Source: JAGPHI01 sp036641735
GTDB lineage: Bacteria; Bacillota; Clostridia; Oscillospirales; Ruminococcaceae
NCBI GenBank assembly: GCA_036641735.1
Contig: JAVWEG010000003.1
Coordinates: 1 to 64,000, forward strand
Direction of reading: 5' to 3'
Length of the DNA stretch: 64,000 nucleotides
The position numbers and the translations under genes were made by a program. Shown here one piece after another: positions 16,904-24,930 of this stretch (the stretch's first letter is position 1; each line of letters begins with the position of its first letter). Under the pieces are notes generated by a model. That model saw only the letters and a program-made list of their open reading frames with translations. It was not told the DNA's origin and ran no database searches.

Positions 16904-18784
16904 TTGAAATATTTGAAAGAAAAGGCATACAAAAAATCATCGTGGATTTTAAATGTTTTAGCGATGCTTTTAGTGCCGACTATAACACTTATCACAATGG
17001 AATGGATACATAGAGGCGGCTTTTCTGCCAAGTTTTTTACAGAAAATCTTGGCCCTCATTTTGTATCGTTCTTTATGGCTTGGCTATTTTTAACGTTTTT
17101 TTATGCGCTTATCAGCCAAATTTCGGGTATGTACTGGTTAGCCACGCTGCTTACAGGCATTGTAGGTAATGCACCTGCAACAGTGACATATTTTAAATTG
17201 CAAATGCGTGGCGAACCCTTTTTACCGTGGGATTTATTACAGCTTGGAGATTTTCTCGGAGTGGCTGATAAAGTAAAATTAATCATACAGCCATCTATGT
17301 ATATTACATTAATCATTTTTATTGTGCTTACAGTAGCATCTGCTTTTATTCATTTACCATATAGCAAATATTCAAGATTAAAATGTAAATTCGTAGGCGG
17401 CATAGCTTCATTTGTAGGTGTTTCAATAATTATTGCTGCTTATTTAAGCTCCGGTATCACTATGGCAATAGGCATTTATCCCGATATGTGGATGCAAGAT
17501 AGATATTATCGTAATCACGGTGTTATCACAGGATTTGCGACTAATTTACAGGCATTAAAAATAAAAAAGCCAAACGATTACAGTAAGAAAAAAATTGAAG
17601 AAATAAAATCAAATACGCAAGCTGTGAGCGAAACAAGAAAACCATTATATGAAAAAAGTTTAATTAATTCCAACATTAAAACACCGAATATTATTTTTTT
17701 GATGAACGAATCATTCTGGGACGTGACAAGGCTTCCTAATATAAAATATAGCGAAGATATCACACCTAATATGAAACGTCTCGAAAATACAGGTGCTTAC
17801 GGTATGGTGTATTCACCATCATTTGGCGGAGGCACGTGCGATGTGGAATTTGAAGCCTTGACAGGGTTTTCGCTTGAACATTTGCCGGCAGGAGCAAAGC
17901 CGTATCAGCAACATATTACACAAGATACTTTTTCATTGCCGCAATATCTTAAAACTTTAGGATATACTACAGAGGCAATACACGGTTATCATCGCAAATT
18001 TTGGAGTAGAGATGTTGCGTATCCACGTCTTGGAATAGATAAGTTTTTTGCATATGACGATTTTGTAAATCCGGATAAAAGGCGAGGATTTATCTCTGAT
18101 GCACAGATGACAAAGCAGATAATTACTGAATACGAAAACCGCACAACCGACGCTCCGATGTTTATTCACGCAGTGACAATGCAAAACCATACTACGTATG
18201 ATGAAGCAAATTATCCCGAAAACGAATTAGTGAAAATAACAGAATATCCAAAAGTTTTGTCTGACGAAACGATAGGGCAGTTGCGAGATTTTGCCACGGG
18301 AGTGATGGAAGCTGATGCTGCGCTCGGCACGCTTGTAGATTATTTCAGCGAAGTGGACGAGCCTACTATTATAGTGTTTTGGGGCGACCATTTTAATCCG
18401 ATAGGCAAGGGATACGAGCTGTATGAAGAAACAGGTTTTACTAAAACAGATGCAGGCGGCACAACACCTGAGCTACACGAAACGGATTTGAGAATATGGA
18501 GCAATTATTGCGATACATCTATAAATTTAGGCACTATTGCATCTTATAATATCACACCTGTAATGATGGATATTTTTGGATTAGACAAGCCGTTTATGTT
18601 TGAATATCTGGCACAGCAATTACCTGTAATGCGCGCACGTTCTCGCGGTGTAACAGTAAATCCAGATGGAAGCTTTAGCGAAGAAATGACGGAAACGCAG
18701 CAAGAAACATTTGATAATCACGCTATTTTGCAATATGATTTTATGTTCGGAGAACATTATTTGCAGGATTATACAAAACATTGA
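16904..18784 (+). CDS. LTA synthase family membrane sulfatase-like protein
   Basis: A 626-aa member of the lipoteichoic-acid-synthase/phosphoglycerol-transferase family, which moves glycerophosphate or similar groups on the outer face of the membrane. About five N-terminal membrane segments (to ~185) precede an extracellular alkaline-phosphatase-fold domain. Visible catalytic features are FLMNESFWD (metal Glu269), the nucleophile Thr311 in GGGTCDVEFE and the metal-binding GDHFNPIG. TTG 16904 is the start, with CGGAGGAAT just upstream. No glycolipid or teichoic acid genes are near, so the acceptor is unknown. Confidence 0.87.
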   Translation: MKYLKEKAYKKSSWILNVLAMLLVPTITLITMEWIHRGGFSAKFFTENLGPHFVSFFMAWLFLTFFYALISQISGMYWLATLLTGIVGNAPATVTYFKLQMRGEPFLPWDLLQLGDFLGVADKVKLIIQPSMYITLIIFIVLTVASAFIHLPYSKYSRLKCKFVGGIASFVGVSIIIAAYLSSGITMAIGIYPDMWMQDRYYRNHGVITGFATNLQALKIKKPNDYSKKKIEEIKSNTQAVSETRKPLYEKSLINSNIKTPNIIFLMNESFWDVTRLPNIKYSEDITPNMKRLENTGAYGMVYSPSFGGGTCDVEFEALTGFSLEHLPAGAKPYQQHITQDTFSLPQYLKTLGYTTEAIHGYHRKFWSRDVAYPRLGIDKFFAYDDFVNPDKRRGFISDAQMTKQIITEYENRTTDAPMFIHAVTMQNHTTYDEANYPENELVKITEYPKVLSDETIGQLRDFATGVMEADAALGTLVDYFSEVDEPTIIVFWGDHFNPIGKGYELYEETGFTKTDAGGTTPELHETDLRIWSNYCDTSINLGTIASYNITPVMMDIFGLDKPFMFEYLAQQLPVMRARSRGVTVNPDGSFSEEMTETQQETFDNHAILQYDFMFGEHYLQDYTKH

Positions 18785-18847
18785 AAAACTTTATTTTAAG
18801 TATTGTATTTATATAATAAATATGATACACTAATACGGCAATACGCA

Positions 18848-18902
18848 CGCATTGCTTTGTTGGCCTGTGCCCTTCGGGGTGGCTCTTCATATATGTAATG
18901 CG
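18848..18902 (+). promoter_or_regulatory. Possible structured leader of rpsB
   Basis: CGCATT (18848-18853) can pair with AATGCG (18897-18902), enclosing a CCC-TTCG-GGG tetraloop hairpin (18870-18879) flanked by GCC/GGC. It ends 33 bases before the rpsB start, just ahead of the Shine-Dalgarno. Ribosomal-protein leaders often bind the protein for feedback control; this one is inferred from pairing only. Confidence 0.4.
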
Positions 18903-18935
18903 GAGGAAAAAACAAAATATTAGGAGGATTTTATT

Positions 18936-19664
18936 ATGGCAGTAGTATCTATGAAGCAGCTTCTTGAAGCAGGTGTTCATTTTGGACATCAAACAAGACG
19001 TTGGAACCCAAAAATGGCTCGTTACATTTTCACAGAGCGTAATGGTATTTATATCATTGACTTGCAGAAAACAGTAAAGAAGCTCGACGAGGCATACAAT
19101 TTTGTACGCGATATATCCGCAGAGGGCGGCAGCATTCTTTTTGTTGGCACTAAAAAGCAAGCTCAAGATTCCGTTAAGGAAGAAGCAGAGCGTTGCGGTA
19201 TGCACTTTGTAAATGCACGCTGGCTTGGCGGTATGCTAACTAACTTCCGCACAATTCGTCATCGCATAGACCGTATGGCACAGCTAAAGAAAATGCGTGA
19301 AGATGGCACATTTGATTTGCTTCCGAAGAAGGAAGTAAGCAAGCTAGAGCTTGAAATAGAGAAATTGGATAAGTTTCTTGGCGGCGTAAAGGATATGGAT
19401 AAATTGCCTAAGGCAATGTTTATCGTAGATCCACGCAAAGAGCGCATAGCTGTAGCCGAGGCAATGAAGCTAAATATTCCAATAGTAGCTATAGTTGATA
19501 CAAACTGTGATCCGGATGAAATCGATTACGTTATTCCGGGCAATGATGATGCTATTCGTGCTGTTAAATTAATAGCAGGAGCTATGGCAGATGCTGTACT
19601 TGAGGGCCGTCAGGGCGAGATGGATACAGCAGAAATGCCTGTAGAGCAAGCAATAGCGGAATAA
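18936..19664 (+). CDS. rpsB: 30S ribosomal protein S2
   Basis: A 242-aa S2. MKQLLEAGVHFGHQTRRWNPKM, LFVGTKKQAQ, NARWLGGMLTNF and PIVAIVDTNCDPDEIDYVIPGNDDA are the family hallmarks. It binds the 16S head/body junction. The ATG at 18936 has TAGGAGG upstream. It forms the usual operon with tsf 21 bp downstream; pyrH and frr, often next, are not here. Confidence 0.98.
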   Translation: MAVVSMKQLLEAGVHFGHQTRRWNPKMARYIFTERNGIYIIDLQKTVKKLDEAYNFVRDISAEGGSILFVGTKKQAQDSVKEEAERCGMHFVNARWLGGMLTNFRTIRHRIDRMAQLKKMREDGTFDLLPKKEVSKLELEIEKLDKFLGGVKDMDKLPKAMFIVDPRKERIAVAEAMKLNIPIVAIVDTNCDPDEIDYVIPGNDDAIRAVKLIAGAMADAVLEGRQGEMDTAEMPVEQAIAE

Positions 19665-19685
19665 TTTAAAAAGGGAGAAATAATT

Positions 19686-20606
19686 ATGGCTTTTACAGCT
19701 TTAGATGTAAAAAACCTTCGTGAGCAAACAGGTTGCGGTATGATGGACTGCAAAAAAGCTCTCACAGATTCCGAGGGAGATTTTGAAAAAGCAGTAGAGT
19801 ATTTACGTGAAAAAGGTCTTGCTGCTGTTGCAAAAAAGTCGGGACGTATTGCTGCAGAGGGTATGGTTTTCGCTATTGCAGACGTATCAAAAAAACTTGG
19901 TGTTGTAGTAGAAGTTAATGCAGAGACAGACTTCGTAGCAAAGAACGATTTGTTCAAAAACTTTGTTTCGGGTGTGGCTAATGTAATCTTAAACGAAAAT
20001 CCTGCCGATGTAGATGCTTTGCTTACTTGCAAGATGAATGATAGCACAGTGGCAGCAGAATTGCAGGACAAGGTTCTTGTTATTGGCGAAAATATCAAAA
20101 TCCGTCGTTTCGTTCGTTACGAAGGAGTATGTGCTGCTTATGTTCACGGCGGCGGCACACACGGTGTACTTGTAAACTTTGATACAGATGATGCAACGGC
20201 TGCAAAGCCGGAATTTGCTGATTATGGCAAAGATGTGGCAATGCAGATAGCGGCTGTTAATCCTTTGTATGTCTGTGAAGCTGAAGTATCAAACGATGTA
20301 ATAGAAACAGAAAAAGAAATATTACTCGCTCAAATAGCTAACGATCCAAAAACTGCTAACAAACCACAACAGGTAAAAGAAAAAATGGTAGAGGGCAAGA
20401 TAGGCAAGTACTATAAAGAAAACTGCCTGCTTGACCAAGCTTTTGTTAAGGATCAAGATATTAATGTATCTAAGTTCACAGAGAACACAGCGAAAGCTCT
20501 TGGCGGCGAAATTACGATTGTTAAGTTTGTACGTTTTGAAAAAGGCGAAGGTCTAGAGAAGCGCACAGATGATTTTGCATCAGAAATAGCAAGCTTAGTA
20601 AAATAA
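19686..20606 (+). CDS. tsf: Translation elongation factor Ts
   Basis: A 306-aa nucleotide-exchange factor for EF-Tu. The N-terminal UBA-like domain LREQTGCGMMDCKKAL and the core motif VEVNAETDFVAKND are intact, with GKYYKENCLLDQ in the dimer region. The length is normal. The ATG at 19686 follows AAAGGGAG. A clear terminator follows. Confidence 0.97.
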   Translation: MAFTALDVKNLREQTGCGMMDCKKALTDSEGDFEKAVEYLREKGLAAVAKKSGRIAAEGMVFAIADVSKKLGVVVEVNAETDFVAKNDLFKNFVSGVANVILNENPADVDALLTCKMNDSTVAAELQDKVLVIGENIKIRRFVRYEGVCAAYVHGGGTHGVLVNFDTDDATAAKPEFADYGKDVAMQIAAVNPLYVCEAEVSNDVIETEKEILLAQIANDPKTANKPQQVKEKMVEGKIGKYYKENCLLDQAFVKDQDINVSKFTENTAKALGGEITIVKFVRFEKGEGLEKRTDDFASEIASLVK

Positions 20607-20621
20607 ATTATATTTTTAAAG

Positions 20622-20653
20622 TGCAGTACATTTATGTGTACTGCATTTTTTTT
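20622..20653 (+). terminator. Rho-independent terminator after tsf
   Basis: TGCAGTACA (20622-20630) pairs with TGTACTGCA (20637-20645) and runs into a nine-base T-run. Confidence 0.92.
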
Positions 20654-20661
20654 GTTGAAAT

Positions 20662-20690
20662 TTGCCACAAAATGATTTATAGTATATAAT
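20662..20690 (+). promoter_or_regulatory. Promoter for the GGDEF gene
   Basis: TTGCCA (20662-20667), 17 bases, TATAAT (20685-20690). Confidence 0.65.
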
Positions 20691-20761
20691 GTAACTATGT
20701 AAATGTTTTTCAAATTAAAGATTGTTGAATATGGAAAAGCTATAGTGAGGAGCAAAGCATA

Positions 20762-22090
20762 ATGAAAAAGAAGAAAATAAATGCAGTACCTTTTGTCGCT
20801 TTGATAATAAGCTTGATTTTATCAGGCTTACTATTATATCAAATTGAGGTTCAAAAGCTGCACAATGTGAAAGAACGCACACATTATGTTGCAAGCTCTC
20901 AGGTTAGCAAGCTGCAATATATTATCAATTCATTACTGCTTAAAACTCAAACGTTAGAAATGCTTGTTGTGGAGAATGGCGGAGAAGTGAAAAACTTTGA
21001 CAATATTTGCGAAAAGCTAATGGATAATACCGCCATACGCAGCTTGCAATTGGCACCAAAAGGTGTAGTTACCTATGTGTATCCACTTAAAGGTAACGAG
21101 CAGGCATTTGGAGATTTGTTCAGTGATCCTGATAGATGCAAAGAGGCAGAATATGCGCGAGATAGCGGAAATATGACTTTGGCAGGCCCTTACGAGCTGA
21201 CACAAGGTGGATTAGGTGCTGTGGCGCGTCGCCCAATTTATTTGGAGGACGATGAAGGTAATTCTGAGTTTTGGGGATTTTCTGTAATTATTTTAAATAT
21301 TCCGGATGCTTTTTATCCGGCAGAGCTAGACAAATTTGCTAAAAGTGGATTTGATTATAAGCTGCATAGAATTGATCCTAATACCAACAATGTGCAAATA
21401 ATATCGCAATCTTCTGACAAAATACTCAAAAATCCGACAGATATTTCTTTTGATGTGCCTAATGGTACTTGGACCTTGAGCGTTACGCCTGCTACCGGCT
21501 GGATATCTGAAAAAGAACTGTTTTTGGAAATTTTTATTTGTATTGCAATTTCTATGCTTGTTACGCTTTTGACATCAACCGTGATAAGGCTTGAAAATCA
21601 GCGTAAAAAAATGAGCGATTTATCTATGACCGATAATTTAACAGGGCTTAAAAATCAAAGAATTTTAATGAAAACTATGCAAGATAATTATGAAAACAAA
21701 ATACCATTTACTTTATTATATATGGATTTTGATGGCTTTAAAAATATTAACGATACTTATGGACATTCGGCAGGCGATGTATTTTTAATAGAAAGCGCTG
21801 GTAGGTTATCGAAAAGTTACAACGATAATGCCTGTGCATATAGAATTGGCGGAGATGAATTTGCCATAATAATAAACAAGGATTTATCTTCAGAAGAGAG
21901 CGTAAGGGAGCTTGATAATTTAAATTTAATTTTTGCTGATCCGTTTACAATAGAAAATAAAACTATAGCGGTAAGCGTTAGCGCAGGGGCGGCGAGATAT
22001 CCACAAGATGCGCAGAGCATAGAGGAGCTGATACGTATAGCGGATAAAGCTATGTATGTAGTGAAAAATGCGCGCAAAGAAACTTTATAA
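20762..22090 (+). CDS. CHASE-domain diguanylate cyclase
   Basis: A 442-aa membrane sensor that should make cyclic di-GMP. A short N-terminal membrane anchor (~9-26), an extracellular CHASE domain (~45-240; YVYPLKGNEQAFG, RRPIYL), a second membrane segment (~255-275) and a cytosolic GGDEF domain (~295-440) are visible. The active site is intact (RIGGDEFAII), so it should be catalytic. The RxxD inhibitory site expected five residues before GGDEF is absent, so product inhibition may be weak. The input ligand is unknown. It is a single gene with its own promoter and terminator. Confidence 0.9.
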   Translation: MKKKKINAVPFVALIISLILSGLLLYQIEVQKLHNVKERTHYVASSQVSKLQYIINSLLLKTQTLEMLVVENGGEVKNFDNICEKLMDNTAIRSLQLAPKGVVTYVYPLKGNEQAFGDLFSDPDRCKEAEYARDSGNMTLAGPYELTQGGLGAVARRPIYLEDDEGNSEFWGFSVIILNIPDAFYPAELDKFAKSGFDYKLHRIDPNTNNVQIISQSSDKILKNPTDISFDVPNGTWTLSVTPATGWISEKELFLEIFICIAISMLVTLLTSTVIRLENQRKKMSDLSMTDNLTGLKNQRILMKTMQDNYENKIPFTLLYMDFDGFKNINDTYGHSAGDVFLIESAGRLSKSYNDNACAYRIGGDEFAIIINKDLSSEESVRELDNLNLIFADPFTIENKTIAVSVSAGAARYPQDAQSIEELIRIADKAMYVVKNARKETL

Positions 22091-22100
22091 TAAAATAAAA

Positions 22101-22130
22101 GGCACCCATTTCTAAAAGAATATGGGTGCC
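22101..22130. terminator. Shared terminator of the GGDEF gene and rnpB
   Basis: GGCACCCAT (22101-22109) pairs with ATGGGTGCC (22122-22130). Reading minus, the stem is followed by TTTTATTTTATTATA, a good terminator for rnpB; reading plus it ends the cyclase gene. Confidence 0.8.
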
Positions 22131-22143
22131 GATTGTTTAAAAA

Positions 22144-22493
22144 ATGAGCGACTAAACCGTAAGCCGGGTTTTGTATTAAACGACGATCTATCTAGGCTAT
22201 ACGTTGCCGTATAGCTCGGAGCCACCTTAAAAAGCACGCAGGGACTGCGTATAGCTCTCATTTTCAGTGTTGCTTCTGGTAGGGTTTACAGGGCCGCTGT
22301 GTCTCCACAGCGCCGGTGAGCTCTTACCTCGCCTTTCCATCCTTACCTGCAATAAATCACAGGCGGTTTATTTCTGTTGCACTATCCCTAGGGTCACCCC
22401 CGGCTGCCGTTAGCAGTTACCATTCCCTTATGAAGCCCGGACTTTCCTCAAGACGCATTGCAGCGCCTCGCCGCCGTATGTTTTACTCGCTCG
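22144..22493 (-). ncRNA. rnpB: RNase P RNA, bacterial type A
   Basis: The catalytic RNA of RNase P, which trims the 5' ends of tRNAs. Reading the minus strand, the conserved blocks appear in order: GAGGAAAGTCCGGGCT, GGTAACTGCTAACGGC, AGGGATAGTGCAACAGAAA, GGTAAGGATGGAAAGGCGAG, GTAAGAGCTCACCGG, AGATAGATCGTCG and ACAAAACCCGGCTTACGG. P1 closes by GAGCGA at the 5' end with TCGCTC at the 3' end. Length is about 350 nt. A TTGCTT-18-TATAAT promoter is seven bases upstream of the assumed 5' end. It lies divergent from gdhA. Confidence 0.95.
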
Positions 22494-22499
22494 TTTATT

Positions 22500-22529
22500 A
22501 TTATAACATTTAATGTGTTTGTAAAGCAA
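22500..22529 (-). promoter_or_regulatory. rnpB promoter
   Basis: On the minus strand TTGCTT (22529-22524), 18 bases, TATAAT (22505-22500), placing the transcript start near 22493. Confidence 0.65.
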
Positions 22530-22565
22530 GCTTTAGAAATAATTTGTGCGTATTTGCAATACGTC

Positions 22566-22594
22566 TTGAAATAATAAACTTTTATGTATATAAT
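22566..22594 (+). promoter_or_regulatory. gdhA promoter
   Basis: TTGAAA (22566-22571), exactly 17 bases, TATAAT (22589-22594): a strong vegetative promoter 37 bp before the gdhA start. Confidence 0.75.
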
Positions 22595-22631
22595 AATCTT
22601 TAGTGGGAAACAAAAAGAGAGGGGCAATAAA

Positions 22632-23981
22632 ATGTTTAAAAGTGAATATTTAACAAAGGTATTTGAAGAAGTATCAGCACGCAATATAGGAGAAACTGAA
22701 TTTTTGCAGGCAGTGCGTGAAGTACTTGAAAGCTTGGAGGTGCTTGTGGCAAAGCGTCCGGAGCTTGAGGAAAATGGTATTATTGAGCGTTTATGTGAGC
22801 CTGAGCGTTTTATACAGTTCAGAGTGTCGTGGGTAGATGACAATAATAAAGTACACGTAAATCGTGGCTACCGAGTACAGTTTAATTCAGCCATAGGGCC
22901 ATATAAGGGCGGCTTGCGCTTACATCCAAGTGTAAATGCTTCGGTAATTAAGTTTTTGGGATTTGAGCAAACATTTAAAAACAGCCTTACAGGCTTACCG
23001 ATGGGCGGCGGTAAAGGTGGATCGGATTTTGCTCCTAAAGGTAAATCCGATGCTGAAATTATGCGCTTTTGTCAGAGCTTTATGACGGAATTATCGCGCC
23101 ACATAGGGCAGTTTACAGATATACCTGCCGGTGATATAGGCGTAGGAGCAAGAGAAATAGGATATTTATTTGGACAATATAAACGTATTAAAAACGAATT
23201 CACAGGTGTGCTTACAGGTAAAGGGATACCTTATGGCGGCAGCTTGGCACGTAAAGAAGCTACAGGTTATGGCTTGTGCTATTTTACACAGGAAGCTTTA
23301 AAATGTATGAAAAACGACAGTTTTAAAGATAAAAAAGTTGTAATATCAGGTTCAGGCAATGTTGCTATTTTTGCCGCTGAAAAAGCTACACAGCTCGGTG
23401 CTGTAGTAGTGGCAATGTCGGATTCAAACGGTTATATTTTTGATAAAAACGGTATAAACTTAGATTTAGTTAAAGAAATAAAATTAAACAAACGTGCGAG
23501 AATAAGCGAATATGCTAAAGAGATATCTTCATCGGAATATCACGAGGGCTGTAAGAATATTTGGAGCGTTAAATGCGACATTGCTTTACCGTGCGCCACA
23601 CAAAATGAGATAGATAAAAACAGTGCCGAGATGCTTGTGGCAAACGGTACTAAAGTGGTATGCGAGGGCGCTAATATGCCAAGTACGCCTGAAGCAATAG
23701 AAGTGTTTATTAAAAATAATGTTTTGTACGGCCCTGCAAAGGCAGCTAATGCAGGTGGAGTAGCAACCTCGGGCTTAGAGATGAGCCAAAACTCACTGCG
23801 TTTATCTTGGAGCTTTGAAGAAGTAGATGAGCGCTTACAGGTGATAATGAAAGGCATTTTCCATAATGCTTACAATGCATCTAAGGATTGCGGCGCAGAT
23901 GGTAATTTAATGGTAGGTGCTAATGTGGCAGGATTTATTAAGGTTGCCGACTGTATGTTGGCACAGGGCGTAGCATATTAA
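22632..23981 (+). CDS. gdhA: Glutamate dehydrogenase, NADP-type
   Basis: A 449-aa hexameric glutamate dehydrogenase that interconverts 2-oxoglutarate plus ammonia with glutamate. FNSAIGPYKGGLRLHPSV, the active-site Lys128 in LPMGGGKGGSDF and the Rossmann motif SGSGNVA are typical of the NADP-linked, assimilatory class. The ATG at 22632 is chosen: GAGAGGGG lies about eight bases upstream, whereas an upstream in-frame ATG falls in the promoter. The TAA stop overlaps the ATG of the following RluA-like gene (TAATG). With icd at 39.6-40.8 kb it would supply nitrogen assimilation. Confidence 0.95.
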   Translation: MFKSEYLTKVFEEVSARNIGETEFLQAVREVLESLEVLVAKRPELEENGIIERLCEPERFIQFRVSWVDDNNKVHVNRGYRVQFNSAIGPYKGGLRLHPSVNASVIKFLGFEQTFKNSLTGLPMGGGKGGSDFAPKGKSDAEIMRFCQSFMTELSRHIGQFTDIPAGDIGVGAREIGYLFGQYKRIKNEFTGVLTGKGIPYGGSLARKEATGYGLCYFTQEALKCMKNDSFKDKKVVISGSGNVAIFAAEKATQLGAVVVAMSDSNGYIFDKNGINLDLVKEIKLNKRARISEYAKEISSSEYHEGCKNIWSVKCDIALPCATQNEIDKNSAEMLVANGTKVVCEGANMPSTPEAIEVFIKNNVLYGPAKAANAGGVATSGLEMSQNSLRLSWSFEEVDERLQVIMKGIFHNAYNASKDCGADGNLMVGANVAGFIKVADCMLAQGVAY

Positions 23982-24847
23982 TGCCTAGTTTTATTGTAAA
24001 TGCAAAATATGATGGATATAATGTGCGAGATTATTTACGAAGCGTTGGAGTTTCATCATCTGTAATCAAAAAAATCAAATATACGAGCGAAGGCATTATT
24101 TTAAATGAGCAGCGCGTACACACAAACGATATAGTGCATACAGGAGATATAGCAAGTTTCAGTATTCCGGCTGAAACGGAATGTTATGTACTGCCGCAAG
24201 ATTTACCGCTTGATATTGTTTATGAAAGTATGGATACCATTGTGCTAAATAAAAAAGCAGGTCAAGTGGTACATCCTACGCGTGGTTATAGTACAGATAC
24301 ACTTGCAAATGCTTATTGCGGGCTAATGCAGTCTCGCGGCACAGTAAAACCATTTCGTCCTGTGAACAGGCTCGACCGTAATACGTCGGGCCTTGTTCTT
24401 TGTGCACAAAACGTGATGTCAGCTTCCTTTTTATCGCAAAATGTAAGCAAGGTATACTATGCTATCGTATAGGGTAAATTGCCAATAGGTAAAGGTGTAA
24501 TTAACGAAAAAATTGATATGTGCAGTAATTCGATTATTAAAAGATGTGTTAGCAGCAACGGAAAATGCAGTACAACGGAATATGAAGTGTTAGCTGCAAA
24601 TGCAGATTTCAGCTATGTAAAGGTGATGCCAATTACAGGCAGAACACATCAAATCAGAGTGCATTTTTCATATATAGGCTATCCTTTAGTGGGAGACGAT
24701 TTGTATGGAGGCAGTACAGAATTTATGAAGAGGCACGCACTACATTGTGCGGAAATTACGTTCAAAGAACAATATGAAAAAGATGCAATTAAAATTATCG
24801 AACCTTTGCCAAAAGATATGAGTACACTTTTAGAAAACATAAATTAA
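23981..24847 (+). pseudogene. RluA-family pseudouridine synthase interrupted by one in-frame TAG
   Basis: Bases 23981-24472 and 24479-24847 lie in the same frame and together encode a full 288-codon RluA-type enzyme: an S4-like N-terminal part, catalytic Asp in NRLDRNTSGLVL, then GRTHQIRVHFSYIGYPLVGD. A single TAG at 24470-24472 falls in YYAIV-stop-GKL, where the family normally has EGKL, so it is one G-to-T change from GAG. TAG is an ordinary stop elsewhere here, such as yqfC. The rest of the gene has not decayed, so the lesion is recent, strain-specific, or an assembly error. The truncated 163-aa product would lack part of the active site. Confidence 0.8.
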
Positions 24848-24869
24848 AATGTGAAAATTTGCCAAAAAC

Positions 24870-24898
24870 TTGGCTTATATCGTTAAATAGTGTATAAT
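24870..24898 (+). promoter_or_regulatory. Promoter for the LysM/G5/M23 gene
   Basis: TTGGCT (24870-24875), 17 bases, TATAAT (24893-24898), 32 bp before the TTG start. Confidence 0.6.
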
Positions 24899-24930
24899 AT
24901 ATCTACTGTTAATAGCAAAGGGGGATTTAT

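Noticed and set aside
20607..20761. tRNA or riboswitch in the gaps around rpsB-tsf and the cyclase gene
   Set aside because: Only a terminator and a promoter are seen; no cloverleaf or known aptamer core.
24470..24478. Recoded TAG (amber read-through or altered code) in the RluA gene
   Set aside because: TAG ends other genes normally in this window, for example yqfC, the context after the stop is not a known read-through signal, and no suppressor system is seen.
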